A stretch of 64,000 nucleotides of DNA from Hexactinellida sp. DTS-2022 (Eukaryota; Porifera; Hexactinellida), in contig JAPNXP010000010.1 in assembly GCA_028753945.1 (NCBI GenBank), positions 2,111,042 through 2,175,041 of the forward strand. Reading direction: 5' to 3'. Of this stretch, positions 22,225-33,241 are shown in pieces (within the stretch, counting starts at the first letter, position 1; each line of letters starts with the position of its first letter). Both the position numbers and the translations under genes were made by a program. The notes below the pieces were generated by a model, which saw only the letters and a program-made list of their open reading frames with translations, searched no databases and was not told the origin of the DNA.

Positions 22225-23442
22225 ACTAGTTCAGCTCACTATCCTTAAGTCTTGAGTCTCGCTACAATCAGTAGGGTTATCTTGTTCTATTACGAATGTA
22301 TTAAGAAATTCCTTGAAGGAAGCCCTATCCTTTCGAACAATAGTCTGCCGCTTATAAAGTTTAAGGATATTGGATAACTTTAACGTTCTTTCGCTCTCCA
22401 TTACCTGGCAAACAGATACATTATAATTTGATCCAGACATCTGTCGATACAGTCCAAAACGATGTTCGATAGGGTCATTCTGAACAAATGAAGAAAGCAC
22501 ATAAGAAAAGCCACAATCACCAGTTAAATATTCAACCAGTTTGGGTAGCGTTAGACATGAATGCCGAAAGCTGGTGAATGTTTGATGTGTTAATTTGCCT
22601 TGATGATATGGTAATAGTCTCCAGTTTTCTAACCAACGAACTATTGAGGATAAGAACTTAAAGCGGGGGTCATTCATCTTTAATGGCAAGCTATCCTGAT
22701 CGTTGAGACGGTAGCCTTTCCAAGGGGTATTAATATTGAATATTTTCCAAACACGGCTAATCAGTTTAATGAAAGTATTAGTCTGTATCTGGTCAATTTG
22801 GTCTACATTGGATTGATGAATAGGAAGGGCAGCTACATTTGAATAATCAAATATCCTCAGAGCAAGGCTCACATTCTGCCTTTCTAGGGCGGATGGCCAA
22901 CAAGACTTGTAAGTCAACTTCGGTGCAAGTTTTGCAACTGAAAACTGTTGAGATTTATACTGTCGCCTCAAGTCCTATGTAAATATTGATGAAACATAAA
23001 ACATATAACAGATGTACAACAAATATCGACCTTTAATTTGAAATAAAATAAAAATCTACCTGAAAAACTGCCTGAGACAATCTCATTGGATAATTAGAGT
23101 TGAGGATATCTTCAAAATTTGGAAAAAGGAAAGTACAATTGAAGTCTTATTGATTTAGCCAATTATTTCTAATACACTTTATTATGTGCACAAAATCGAA
23201 TAACAAGAAAAGGGAGCGTTCACTATCAGTAGGATGTGGCACATGTGGTAAAAGTTCCTTACTTTTCCCAAGTAATTTGAAGAGATTAACGTTAAGCGGA
23301 TAATTATCTGAAACTATAACATCTACAAAGAGGCCATACTTTTCAATATCCTTGACTACTTGGATAGTAATAGGAAGTAAATCCGACGCTTTGGGATTCA
23401 ACAGCGGGAGTAAGCGGACAACAGAAGACCATCTTTTAGATA

Positions 23443-24668
23443 AACTACTGTATTTCTCAGTCAATTATCCGATTGGGTCAACCAATCATCCGATTCAGTC
23501 AACCAATTATCCGATTGGGTGAACCAATCATCCGATTGGGTCAACCAATCATCCGACTCGGTCAACCAATTATCCGAATCCATTCTAAGGATGATAACGA
23601 TATAGATAATGATAGTAATAAGTTATCAAGAATGATATGCGTTTTGGTAAGTCCTTGATGTTCAACTAACGGTTGTCCAAAATCGCAAACGAACAATTCT
23701 TGAATGAATTGATCGAAGTGGGATTGTTTAGCTCCTCCAACGATGATGGTGTGATGAATCAGTCCCACGTTTGGAGATACTGCACAAAGCATCGTAATAT
23801 GTGGTGTGCGTTGGTTCCCTGTTATTTCTTAGCTGGCAATCCTTTTACAGCTCTACCTCTTGTTCTTGATGTGTAGAGTCCAAACCCGCACTCATCAACA
23901 TAACAAAAACGACCACCCATCTCATGCTGGGACATCAACCATGTTGCGTGTTCCCTTCTTGATGCCTTCAGTTCATCGCAATTCCTATTTATTGGAATTT
24001 GTTCCAATTTTTTCATTGTAATGAATTTCCCTTCAAGACATCTGGCTATCGTGCTCACTGAAACCTGTACACCTTTTAAAGCCAGTTGTTCTTTCAATTC
24101 ATTGAGCGTGATGTCTGGACGGGATTCAACCTTTTCAAGTAAAAAATGAACATCTGTATCATTTAATTTCTTTCCTCTAGAGCCACCTCTATTCTTCACT
24201 TCATACTTTCTCAAACTACAAATCCTATATGCAGTATCTACTTTTACACCAAATAGTTGGGACATTTGCTTGTAGGTCACGCCTGCTTCGTGGGCATCAA
24301 TTAATCTCCTGCGCACCTCGTTTGTAATTGTCTTGCCTCCTTTTGGAGGTACACTGTTACTTCCAACAGATTCGGAGGTTCCCAATGTTGTGTCCATTTT
24401 TGAAGAATTAAAGTTTGTATCTTGAAAGTTATTGAGCAAATTATTTGTTTGTGCCTCATATTTACCTGCTTATATAAATACACCAACCGTATACCAAAAT
24501 GAAAAACAACTGTATTCATATTCATTGGATGAGTCGGATAATTGGTTGACCCAATCGGATGATTGGTTGACCCAATCGGATAATTGGTTGACTGAATCGG
24601 ATGATTGGTTGACTGAATCGGATGATTGGTTGACCCAATCGGATAATTGACTGAGAAATACAGTAGTT
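23443..24668 (-). mobile_element. Mariner/IS630-type element with tandem-repeat termini
   Basis: Outer inverted ends ACTACTGTATTTCTCAGTC are followed by arrays of a ~20 bp unit (GGTTGACCCAATCGGATAAT and GACTGAATCGGATGATT variants). About six units lie on each side (23,465-23,580 and 24,535-24,650), in inverse orientation. It encodes a minus-strand IS630/Tc1-like transposase. Right flank TA is clear, left is TAA, so a TA target with one extra base is likely. It disrupts the P element 3 transposase. Confidence 0.85.
23562..24439 (-). pseudogene. IS630/Tc1-mariner-type transposase with one internal stop
   Basis: The N-terminal half has a helix-turn-helix (EVRRRLIDAHEAGVTYKQMS) at about residues 42-62 and a second at 90-135 (DITLNELKEQLALKGVQVS, STIARCLEG). 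The DDE core starts with YVDECGFGLYTSRTRGRA, giving the first catalytic Asp. An in-frame TAA follows at GLPAKK-stop-QGTNAHHITML. After it the same frame continues with HHTIIVGGAKQSHFDQFI and HIILDN, the second Asp. The third acidic residue is missing because the frame runs into the terminal repeat array. It is therefore dead but only lightly damaged. Confidence 0.82.
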
Positions 24669-26608
24669 ACCATGAAACAAAGTATAGTTTTGGCAGGCTC
24701 TATCTCACGGGAAGAGTTTAAACACTCAGCATTACCATAAAAACTCCCACCTAAGAAATGGGTCAGAAAAGAAATATTTACATAAAAAAATTAGGGTCAA
24801 GATCCAACGAACCTTTATAGGTAATATTAGATTTTACGTGCATTTCATCTATGTTTAGACAGAGATGACGTTCAAACGTATTAAATCCGCTCGTCTCAGC
24901 TTTCAGAAAAGTTAGAAATTTGTATCCAATCCAAAACTAGAGTATAATCGTCGTAGAGATGATTCGTGTGGTAGAGATATACACTCCATATTACGAAGTT
25001 GTTTATAGCAAGTATGCGATAACAAATGTGATTTACGTGATAAAATCATCGTAGTCATATTATAACGTCGCCTCGTCTTCTTAACAATAGAATTCTCCAG
25101 TTGACCCAATATAAAGTAAAGCTGTGGTAACAATTCTGGAAACTTGTATGTACCTAATAAAGAGGCAATCAAGAGCCAAGGTATAATAAAATAACATATT
25201 ATGCTCGTACCTGACTCTGATAACAATTCTTCAAGCAGCAAAATTGACTGCCTTACACATGAAATACTACGGTTGACTTCTAAAATATATAAGTGTTTAA
25301 CATTAATGTTTGATACTTCCCAAAAACGAATTCATAAATACTAACCGATCAAAACTTTATCAGCACTGTAATTTGTCAATTCATCTATCAAACTACCAAT
25401 CTGACGAACATCATTGATTGTTTGAAATTGAAGACTAACTAGTGTTTCATTATGATAAGATATGACATGTAGAGAATCGTGAATAGCTAAATAATTTTGG
25501 ACTGTAATCGGATGTGAGAATGGAAGGTTAATAACATTTACTGAAGTAGAATTTGGATAGCAAAATATCCATCCAGGTGGAACTTGTATCTCACGCGACT
25601 TAGCAATGAGTTCATCAAAATTGTTTACTGAAAACTTCTTTTGTTCTGCTTCAAAAAACTCATTACTTATATCGATTGCCTACAAATGTATAAATATAAA
25701 AGTTTAAAAAAAGATTAAATACTGACCCACTACACAGTAGTTGGCACAGGAAATTTAACAAAATGTAGGAATCAGTATACTCACCTGAAAATGTAATTCA
25801 GTTTCTCTTTTGTCCCTATCAAGACGCTGCGATTTGACCGAGTTGTCATTCAAGTATTCAGGGCAATCTGGGAGAAATTTAGGAATTGCTTCTTTCTTCA
25901 ATCTAGCCTGGATACGTCGTGTTTTATACAATCCATCAATATCTAGATACGTTTGTGTGTCGATTATATCCTGAACATCAAAATGCTTAGCACATAAGTA
26001 GATCTTCAATCTGTCCGCGTCTAAAATTTTGAGAAGTTCCAATTCTTGATATGAAATAACAATATTAGAAGCTAAGTTGTTTAAGTTAATACGCGTATTG
26101 CGTATAATACATAATACGTTTCCAATAAAATACGTATTAATTAAACAACTTAGATTAGAAGTATGAATAATTATCTTACCATCTCTGTGCAAAAAGCGCA
26201 GCCACCGATGTCGAAGATCTTGAGGTGTGGAAGGCATCTGAAACACTTGTATACCGCTGTGGTTATTGTAGTACCCAGTTTGACACCTGGGCGCAGAACA
26301 AGAGTTAGGCATATGTGAAGAACCAAAGTGATACGCTAACAAATAATCGTACTAATACGTAATTGAAAAGAAAATATGTTTAGACTAGAAGAGTTAAATA
26401 ATACATTGAATCGTAACCTATAAAGGTATGTTCTAGTAGGCTATGACTAAATAAATATAAATATATATTTATAAAAACATAAACAAATCGTTGTAAATTT
26501 GAAAAGTAACATTATGGGTGCATAAAAAAATCCCCTTTCTCTTATCCCTGGTATAGGTGTATTTTGATCAGTGAAAAGGCCTTATGTTCTAGTAGGCTAT
26601 GCCTTAAC

Positions 26609-26957
26609 ATTTGTCTAAAAACACTACAATAAAATCGGCCCGATCAGTAAGTTTCTGGTTAGGAGGTTAGAGGACTTTCAAACAGGGAGTGGTCGGAAAG
26701 CGGGCGTAGTCTGTGTATCCGTCGCGATGCTTCACATGATATTGTGATCATGTGATCATCTGATCCCGAAGACGAAGAGGAATCAGGAGATGACATATAA
26801 AAAATCTAATTCGATTTTTAAGAATGAAAAAAATATTAGATCAACAAAAAGGTTTCAAACTAAAGAAAAATAGAAGTTGATTGGTGAAATTTAAATAATC
26901 AGAATATTTATACTTAGGAGATTGTGAGTTTTGATCTTAACGTTTTGTAATTATTGT
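26609..26957. other. Spacer
   Basis: No gene or repeat family was recognised. The stretch at 26,690-26,790 is slightly GC-richer than its surroundings. Confidence 0.4.
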
Positions 26958-26959
26958 TA

Positions 26960-27591
26960 CAGTACATAATAGATATAGTGATCATGGATATAGTGGTATA
27001 TTGGATATAGTGATAATTTTGCAGCTTTAGGTGCGTCCCCGAGCAAATCCCATACAAATTTTATTGGTTATAGTGATATCATTATTGGATATAGTGATAA
27101 TTTGTGTACAGATTACACAAGAATACTGGATTTTTGACCTTCCTTGGACCCCATAATTTCACATTTTACAGTATAAACATCGTTACCACTTGAATTTGAT
27201 AAGGAATTTTTTAATATTCTTTTCAGAACATAAGTACAGTCAGGTTCTTTTATTATGAACATTCAAGGGACCAAAAATTGTGTTCATAATAGAGAGACTT
27301 CATAATAAGCGAACTCAACTTAATGCAAACCCTATGTAAGTTGTTAAATTAGGACCGTAGGGTTTGTTCATAATAAAAAATCTTCATATTAAGCAGACGA
27401 AATCTTTTCATAATAAGCAGACCTGACTGTATTGACAATGTATACAGTCATATATTAGATGCGGTGATACAGTGGATATAGTGATATAATGGGTATAGTG
27501 ATATATTGGATATAGTGATATATTGGATATAGTGATAATTTGGTAACAAATGAGATGTCCCCACCATTATCACTATATCCAATATGTACTG
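26960..27591. mobile_element. TA-flanked MITE built of GATATAGTGATAT repeats
   Basis: The ends CAGTACATAATAGATATAGT and ATCACTATATCCAATATG plus TACTG are inverted and flanked by TA (26,958-59 and 27,592-93). The subterminal regions are arrays of TGGATATAGTGATAT. It hosts a second MITE at 27,237-27,429. No coding. Confidence 0.85.
27237..27429. mobile_element. CAGTCAGGT MITE, copy 1
   Basis: A 193 bp element with ends CAGTCAGGTTCTTTTATTAT and GCAGACCTGACTG, and TA on both sides. A near-identical copy in opposite orientation is at 61,381-61,574. Its body is a series of TTCATAATA/AAGC phrases, pogo/Tigger-like in style. Confidence 0.9.
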
Positions 27592-28214
27592 TACCATAAA
27601 AATACCTCATTAGTTATTGTAAATCTGGTTATTTTATATCTTAGTGCAATTATAGAATATATTAGTCCTCTATGTAAATCAGTAATCACAAAATTATTAA
27701 TTTTCAAAAAGTTTTGCAAAAATATTGTCATGTTGGGAATTCGTACCCAAGTTCACCAACTAAATGTCCCATTAGTTACCATTACACAAAGAGAACATAA
27801 ATAATTAAATATCACATATTTTTATTTGAATGGTCAAGATATACAGTCTACTCCGCTTAATTGGGACACTTCTGTTCCAGGCCTCTCGTCCCAATTGAGC
27901 GGAGATCCCAATTAACCGAAAATATTCTGTACATTAGTGATCTACCTACGATTTACAACAATTTTAGTTTTAAACATGTTACAACGATTCCTCAAATGCC
28001 TGCGGACACTTGATTCTACTCAAACCCATAGTATGACCCTTAATATTCTGTGGACCGTTTTAAACTATGCTTAAACCAAAGTTCATAATTCCTGGTGTAT
28101 TTCGAATTTACGGATTTCAATTATAAAATTGGCCCTATTTAGATATTTTGTCATGCCTTAATCAGAATTGACCAAAATCATTAAAATTTGTTTGATCAAA
28201 TATAAATTTCTATT
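27592..28214. other. Spacer with one pogo-type terminus
   Basis: At about 27,843-27,915 the sequence CAGTCTACTCCGCTTAATTG followed by CCCAATTGAGCGG resembles a Tigger/pogo end with a partial internal inverted copy. No partner end was found. The rest is featureless AT-rich DNA. Confidence 0.45.
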
Positions 28215-28690
28215 AACACGAATTTCACGTATATAAATTTATGATATTAATATTTGTTGGTGTTGTTTACACAAATAGGTAAACAAATTAATGAATATTC
28301 AAAATCAACCCAGAAGTTAGCTTTCAACGGGTATTTAGGTAACTAAGAAAGCTGAACACGAATTTCGCATTTATAAATTTCTAATATGAATATTTGTTGT
28401 TGTTTACACAAATAGGTAAACAAATTAGTGAAAATTCTAAATCAGACCAGAAGTTAGCTTTCAACGAGTATATGGGTAAATAAGTATACTTAACACGAAT
28501 AGCACGTTTATAAATTTATGATATGAATATTTGTTGGTGTTGTTTACACAAATAGGTAAACAAATTAATGAATATTCAAAATCAACACAGAAGTTAGCTT
28601 TCAACGTGTATTTAGGTAAATAAGTAAGCTGAACACGAATTTCGCGTTATAAATTTATAATGTGAATATCTGTTGTTGTTGTTCACACAA
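28215..28690 (+). repeat. ~140 bp tandem repeat, about 3.4 copies
   Basis: Unit starts AACACGAATTTCACG lie at 28,215, 28,355, 28,492 and 28,632. Each unit holds GTTTACACAAATAGGTAAAC and CAGAAGTTAGCTTTCAACG. The array ends directly before a retroelement coding fragment, so it may be the element's 5' repeat region. Confidence 0.88.
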
Positions 28691-28751
28691 AATAGATTTA
28701 CAAACTTTACACAACTTTCAATAAAAAAGGAGGTATAAAGGCAAAAAAGAG

Positions 28752-29455
28752 ATGCCAACCTGCTGTCGCTGCACAAGTAAAGGGGATTGCAACGGATACA
28801 GATGTAGAAGTTCTGGTCGAAGATGTAGAAATTGTCAACCATCGTGCACTGGGAGCTGCAGTGACCAGAATAATGAAACCACGCAAGACATACAAGTAGT
28901 ATACAAGTAGCTCCATCATTACCAACATACAGGACGATGGACACTGGGAATTGTTCATGGCACAATCTGACAGGAGACGAATTCTCTATAGCAATCGAAA
29001 CCGCCTACACACAAACAGTTCATTGGAAACACAACCCATTTAAAGTCCCATCTGGTCCCTTTGGAAAGGAGTTTGTGGGTGAACTAGCTCGCCTCTTCAC
29101 CGAGTACGCCAATGAGTCCACACTTGAGGCCTTTCTGATGAAAGCAACCATGAGTATGCCTGCATTGGTGCTGCAGAAACCACATGCCAAATCTAAAACT
29201 CGAGAACACATTATTGCCTTGCGAGAAGACTTGAACTTTGGAAAAAGGGAGACATAGCTGAAAATCTCAAAGAGGGTAAAGTGATTCAAGGCGCCCTAAC
29301 ATCATAATCTAGGAAGAACAACACGAAAAAGGATGATAGGACTGCACGAAGGTTCGCGAAATTAATGATGGAAGGAAATATAAGGGGTTCCTTAATATCT
29401 CCATTTGATAAGACTATCACCTTGTGGTCTGAAGTGGTCTGAAATTTTTTACGAT
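28752..29455 (+). pseudogene. 5' fragment of a retroelement-type polyprotein
   Basis: A first frame from 28,752 is cysteine-rich (CCRCTSKGDCNGYRCR then CRNCQPSCTGSC), about 12 Cys in 40 residues. A second frame, 28,937-29,257, gives FKVPSGPFGKEFVGELARLF and MSMPALVLQKPHAKSKTREH. Beyond a frameshift, ARRFAKLMMEGNIRGSLI follows. I recognise this order from the region upstream of reverse transcriptase in non-LTR-like proteins common in cnidarian and sponge genomes, but cannot name the clade. No reverse transcriptase follows, so it is a truncated copy. The Cys-rich segment may bind nucleic acid. Confidence 0.6.
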
Positions 29456-29601
29456 CATTTCAATTTCATTTCCAGACCTAATTTGCCCAAATTTCGCTTG
29501 TCAAAATATAATATAAAATATTGTGGTCCTTTAATATTAGTAATTTAATCATGATAAATAGGATTAAATTATCGATTTTAAAGTACTTTAATTTATACAA
29601 G

Positions 29602-29862
29602 CTCGTTTTACTTGCTTGGTCGCTTAGCGGTAGAAAACAACCACATACCAACCGCTTCGCAGTTGGTGTGTGCTTTACATACTTTTACCATTGATTATAA
29701 AGCGTAAATTGGCCTAAATAGTGAATTTTAACAATGTGCAATTTTAGTGTTTACGTCATCATGCGATAATGAGCAAGCATATTGGCAATCTGGTGTGACC
29801 AACGTGTCCGCATCATTAATGTACATGTTCTATTAGATTTTCATATTTTTATCTCTTAGAGT
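29602..29862 (-). repeat. Helitron 3'-end copy
   Basis: Matches the first ~260 bp of the Helitron at 8,933. It includes the imperfect stem ACCAACCGCTTCGCAGTTGG and the downstream ACCAACGTGTCCGCATCATT. The terminal CTAG has decayed to CTCG. The 5' part is missing or not recognisable. Confidence 0.75.
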
Positions 29863-30201
29863 CGCAAATTATGTGAGATTAAGTGAATTTTCAGGGTTCT
29901 CGAAATGTGACAATGACGTCATAAATTTCACACCTGAAACGATAGAATAATTCTGATTAAACCAAATGATTCCTTGGGGTCGATTTTCCATAGGTCAATA
30001 ATATAGTTTATAATGTTATCTGCAATCTAAATGCCTAGTTCCAGGTTTGGGCTGTTTCGTGCCACTGTGCCAATTGTCAATTTACGTTGCTAAGGAAATT
30101 CCAATGATTGATTTTTGTTGCTATGCAAAAAATATACCTTTCGGAATATGCAAATGGTAATGTTGTTTCAATCTACAAATTTATAATATATATATTGGTA
30201 T
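29863..30201. other. Repeat-derived spacer
   Basis: Contains a single diverged unit of the 163 bp tandem family (CCATAGGTCAATAATA) at about 29,925-30,010. No gene. Confidence 0.45.
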
Positions 30202-30208
30202 ATATTAG

Positions 30209-31349
30209 CAGGGACTTCTTTAATATAGGGACTGTAAACTTCGTTTTACGGTAATATTAGCGTAGGCTTTAAAACAGTATTGTTACTTATTGATATCCCG
30301 TAATCCGCTAATGCTAGACACAGGAAATGTATTATTGTCGTATAGGAAGTCATATTTTGGGAGTCCAACGGTCATATTGGTTTTTCGAAAATATCTGTGC
30401 AATGTAAGTTATGCGATTTTCACACCTTTCCATATATGGTAATATTGTTAAAATCTCGAGATTAGTTAACTTTATCCATATGAAATTTATTATTGACGAA
30501 TGGGAAATGAGAATTCATATTTAGGGACTCAGTAGATCACATTGATTTGCCTAAGGCGTTCCCCTTAGCCTATATTATTATTTTGGCACTCCCGACCCCC
30601 CGACCCTGTTTTGTAGTTTAGCTAATTCTACCTATCAGATATCATTATGTTGTTTATTAAAAAATCTTGATAAGTTTCTTTCAAATCTATATTTAAATCA
30701 ATGTTGTCGAATAAAATTTATTAAATGGTGATGAGAAATGGATTTAGGACTACATATTCTGATAAAATTCAAAAATTTTTAATACTTTATACATTAATTT
30801 ACCAATAACTCTGCTGTTATTCAACAGACCGGCTAACTGGTTAATAAAATCTCTAACCGGTTAACCGAATCCAGCCTTGTTGTTTTTAATAAACAACATA
30901 ATGACAGATATCTGACAGGTAAGAATTAGCTAAACTACAAAACAGGGTCGGGGCAATCCTCCTGTGGAGAGTGCCAAAATAATAATATAGGCTAAGGGGA
31001 ACGCCTTAGGTAAATCAATGGGATCTACTGAGTCCCTAAATATGAATTCCCATTTCCATTCGCCAATAATAAATTTCATATGGATAAAGTTTACTAATCT
31101 CGAGATTTCAACAATATTACCATATATGGAAAGGTGTGAACATCGCACAACTTACATTCCTTAGATATTTTCGATAAACCAATATGACCGTTGGACTCCC
31201 AAAACATGACTTCCTATACGACAATAATACATTTCCTGTGTCTAGCATTAGCGGATTAGGGAATATCAATAAGTAACAATACTGTTTTAGGCCTACGCTA
31301 ATATTACCGTAAAAAGAAGTTTACAGTCCCTATATTAAAGAAGTCCCTG
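30209..31349. mobile_element. Long palindromic element with 7 bp duplication
   Basis: Starts CAGGGACTTCTTTAATATAG and ends with its complement, flanked by ATATTAG on both sides (30,202-30,208 and 31,350-31,356). The arms of about 450-470 bp are near-identical inverted copies, separated by about 200 bp. The 7 bp duplication and CA-N-R-G start are shared with the P elements in this window, suggesting a P-type foldback element. Coding frames in the arms are spurious. Confidence 0.85.
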
Positions 31350-31421
31350 ATATTAGATAATATAAAGAATGAAGAATATTTCAATAATTATAATAACGAA
31401 TTACATGTTTATATCCTCACT

Positions 31422-31610
31422 ATGGCTGAATTCTCAATTACTATCCCCCAAACCAGGTTTGATTTTGCAAGAATCCTGAAAGAAAATGACAATAATATTT
31501 CTCAAACGATTGTCAAATTGGAGGAACATTTTGAATTAGACGTTGCTAAGAGAGATAGTATACACACAATCCTAACCAGGGTTCGGGATACAATCAGGAA
31601 GTCTAAGTAA
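31422..31610 (+). CDS. Small ORF of unknown function (62 codons)
   Basis: Starts ATGGCTGAATTC and reads FDFARILKENDNNISQTIVK then LEEHFELDVAKRDSIHTILT. It is a helical, charged sequence with a reasonable start context. It resembles no family I can name. It lies between the palindromic element and repeat C with no homologue in the window, and may be a single exon or chance. Confidence 0.25.
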   Translation: MAEFSITIPQTRFDFARILKENDNNISQTIVKLEEHFELDVAKRDSIHTILTRVRDTIRKSK

Positions 31611-31670
31611 TCTATTGACTCACTGTGAGGAGAATTCTGGAACTCTGCTATTTTCACGAACCAGATTTGA

Positions 31671-32541
31671 AGGAGATAGAGGCGTGCATGAATGTATATT
31701 ATTAATTAGTGCAAAATTCTTGTTTAAGTTTAAGCTTTCCAACTATACTTTGATCACTATCTATCCAATTCCGAAAGAAAATTTCGATTCGGACATTTTT
31801 TTTCCTTTTTGACGTCACCAAAGGTCAAAATCATAGTCTTATAAAATAATATGGCCATAGAGTGGTGAATAATTGTAAATTCATGAAAAATGATATATTT
31901 TAGTTTACCACTCCTAGCTATACTTTGACTTGGTATCTATCCAAACCCGAAAGAAAAAATTTGATCGGACTTTTTTTTACCTTTTACGTCACTAAAGGTC
32001 AAAATCACCGTCATTTTGTACAAATACATTCCGTAAGAATTTCCTGGGAGTCACCTTTTATTCTTATGTGCATCTCAAAAAGTATAAGTCGTAGAGAAAA
32101 AAACTATTCCTCAGAAATGATCCTTGTCAGTTGTTCTTGGGATTATGCCGTATCGATTTTCAACTTTAATACAAAGTTATAGAGTTAATAATTATATAAT
32201 GCCAAATTTCTGATAAAATCGAGTGATTATTTCAAAATCTATAGAAAAAAAGAATCAAATCGATATCGCAAATTCTGTGTGGCATAATCCCTTGTACTAA
32301 TGTAGTAGAGTTAAACTTGCACTATAATAGAACTGGCGCCAAATAGAGTAAATGGCTAGAATTTAGAATGACTAGTGTGGATTCACTATTACGCTATTTT
32401 AAACTATCAATATCTAATTCAAATTTTTCGATTTTAGAAATTCTGATTATCCACGTCCTTCTTAGAATAACTAGTACTATTCAAAAATTCAATAATAATT
32501 GGGGGTCATCGGGTGTCGAAAATGCACGCCTGTATCTCCTT
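31671..32541 (+). repeat. Long MITE-like repeat, copy C
   Basis: Same orientation and length as copy A at 2,137. Ends AGGAGATAGAGGCG and CGCCTGTATCTCCT. TGA flanks both ends, a possible 3 bp duplication. The internal motifs CTATACTTTGA and GACGTCACCAAAGGTCAAAA are conserved. No gene; the open frames in it come from the repeat. Confidence 0.8.
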
Positions 32542-32558
32542 GAAGGCTATGCGCACCT

Positions 32559-33241
32559 CTGGAATTGGAAAATCCTAACTATCTTCCTTAGTTTGTATTC
32601 TATTTACTCTCTTTATTATCTATCATTTAAAACAAAGTTTGACTCTCTAGCTCATATACATTCCGAGTTACAGTCAGGTATTTGAATATGGAACTAAATG
32701 ACATAGCATTTAATTTAACATTAATTTAAATTTAAGTATAAACAAAGTTGCTTGAGAAATTTGGGTAGTTATCAATGCGATGTTAATGCCTATATAGCTA
32801 GTGCTAACTAGTAGCACGGGGGCGACAGAGAGCTTTAAGCAATTACTTGTTTGATTTAAAATATTTCTCGAATGACAAATCGGAATTTTCGATAAATATC
32901 TCGAATTCTCAAAAATTCTGATTAGTCATTCGAGAAATATTTTAAATCAAACAAGTAATTGCTTAAAGCTCTCTGTCGCCCCCGTGCTACTAGTTAGCAC
33001 TAGCTATATAGGCATTAACATCGCATTGATAACTACCCAAATTTCTCAAGCAACTTTGTTTATAGTTAAATTTCAATTAATGTATAATTAAATGATATGT
33101 CATTTAGTTCCATATTCAAATACCTGACTGTAACTCGGGATGTATATGAGCTAGAGAGTCAAACTTTGTTTTAAATGATAGATAATAAAGAGGGTAAATA
33201 GAATACAAACTAAGGAAGAAAGTTAGGTTTTTAATTCCAGA
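32559..33241. repeat. Palindromic repeat (foldback)
   Basis: Two ~335 bp inverted arms meet near 32,900 (GAATGACAAATCGG / AATTCTGATTAGTCATTC). The arms are highly similar, for instance GCTTAAAGCTCTCTGTCGCC on both sides. No clear target duplication. It directly follows repeat C. Confidence 0.85.

Larger units (their letters stand above)
22231..26342 (-). pseudogene. P-element THAP transposase (P element 3), interrupted
   Basis: From the 5' end: MPNSCSAPRC begins the THAP finger at 26,342. An intron-like gap follows, then YLCAKHF and AIPKFLPDCP (AVPTIF-type box). 25,310-25,690 carries INLPFSHPITVQNYLAIHDS. 24,912-25,241 has FILGQLENSIVKKTRRRYN. About 24,830-24,865 has NIDEMHVKSN, with the likely first catalytic Asp. 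The mariner insertion lies inside the following MVSSL-type region. 23,147-23,464 has VSDNYPLNVNLFK (second Asp) and FDFVHIIKCIRNNWLNQ. A small exon lies at about 23,060-23,140, and 22,231-22,971 ends with QNDPIEHRFGLYR, the QD-x-LE-type block. Introns are plausible at about 22,975-23,060, 23,145 and 25,245-25,310. Apart from the insertion and inversion the frames are well preserved, so it is younger than P elements 1 and 2. Confidence 0.85.
21456..26601 (-). mobile_element. P element 3 (5.1 kb, most complete)
   Basis: Inverted ends CATAGCCTACTAGAACATAA, extending through GGCCTTTTCACT and CCAGGGATAAGAGAAAG. A 7 bp duplication CCTTAAC lies at 21,449-21,455 and 26,602-26,608. The transposase is on the minus strand with several exons. 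A mariner-like element interrupts it at 23,443-24,668, and the last coding segment is inverted. Confidence 0.92.

Noticed and set aside
22231..22971. Stand-alone 246-codon host gene
   Set aside because: Its QNDPIEHRFGLYR and FTSFRH blocks match the P transposases at 12-14 kb and 54 kb, and it lies inside exact P-element ends.
24470..24673. Repetitive small protein SDWVNQSSDSVNQ
   Set aside because: It is the translation of the mariner element's terminal tandem units.
28612..28965. 117-codon minus-strand frame with cysteines
   Set aside because: It is antisense to the Cys-rich retroelement frame, which has the better family resemblance.
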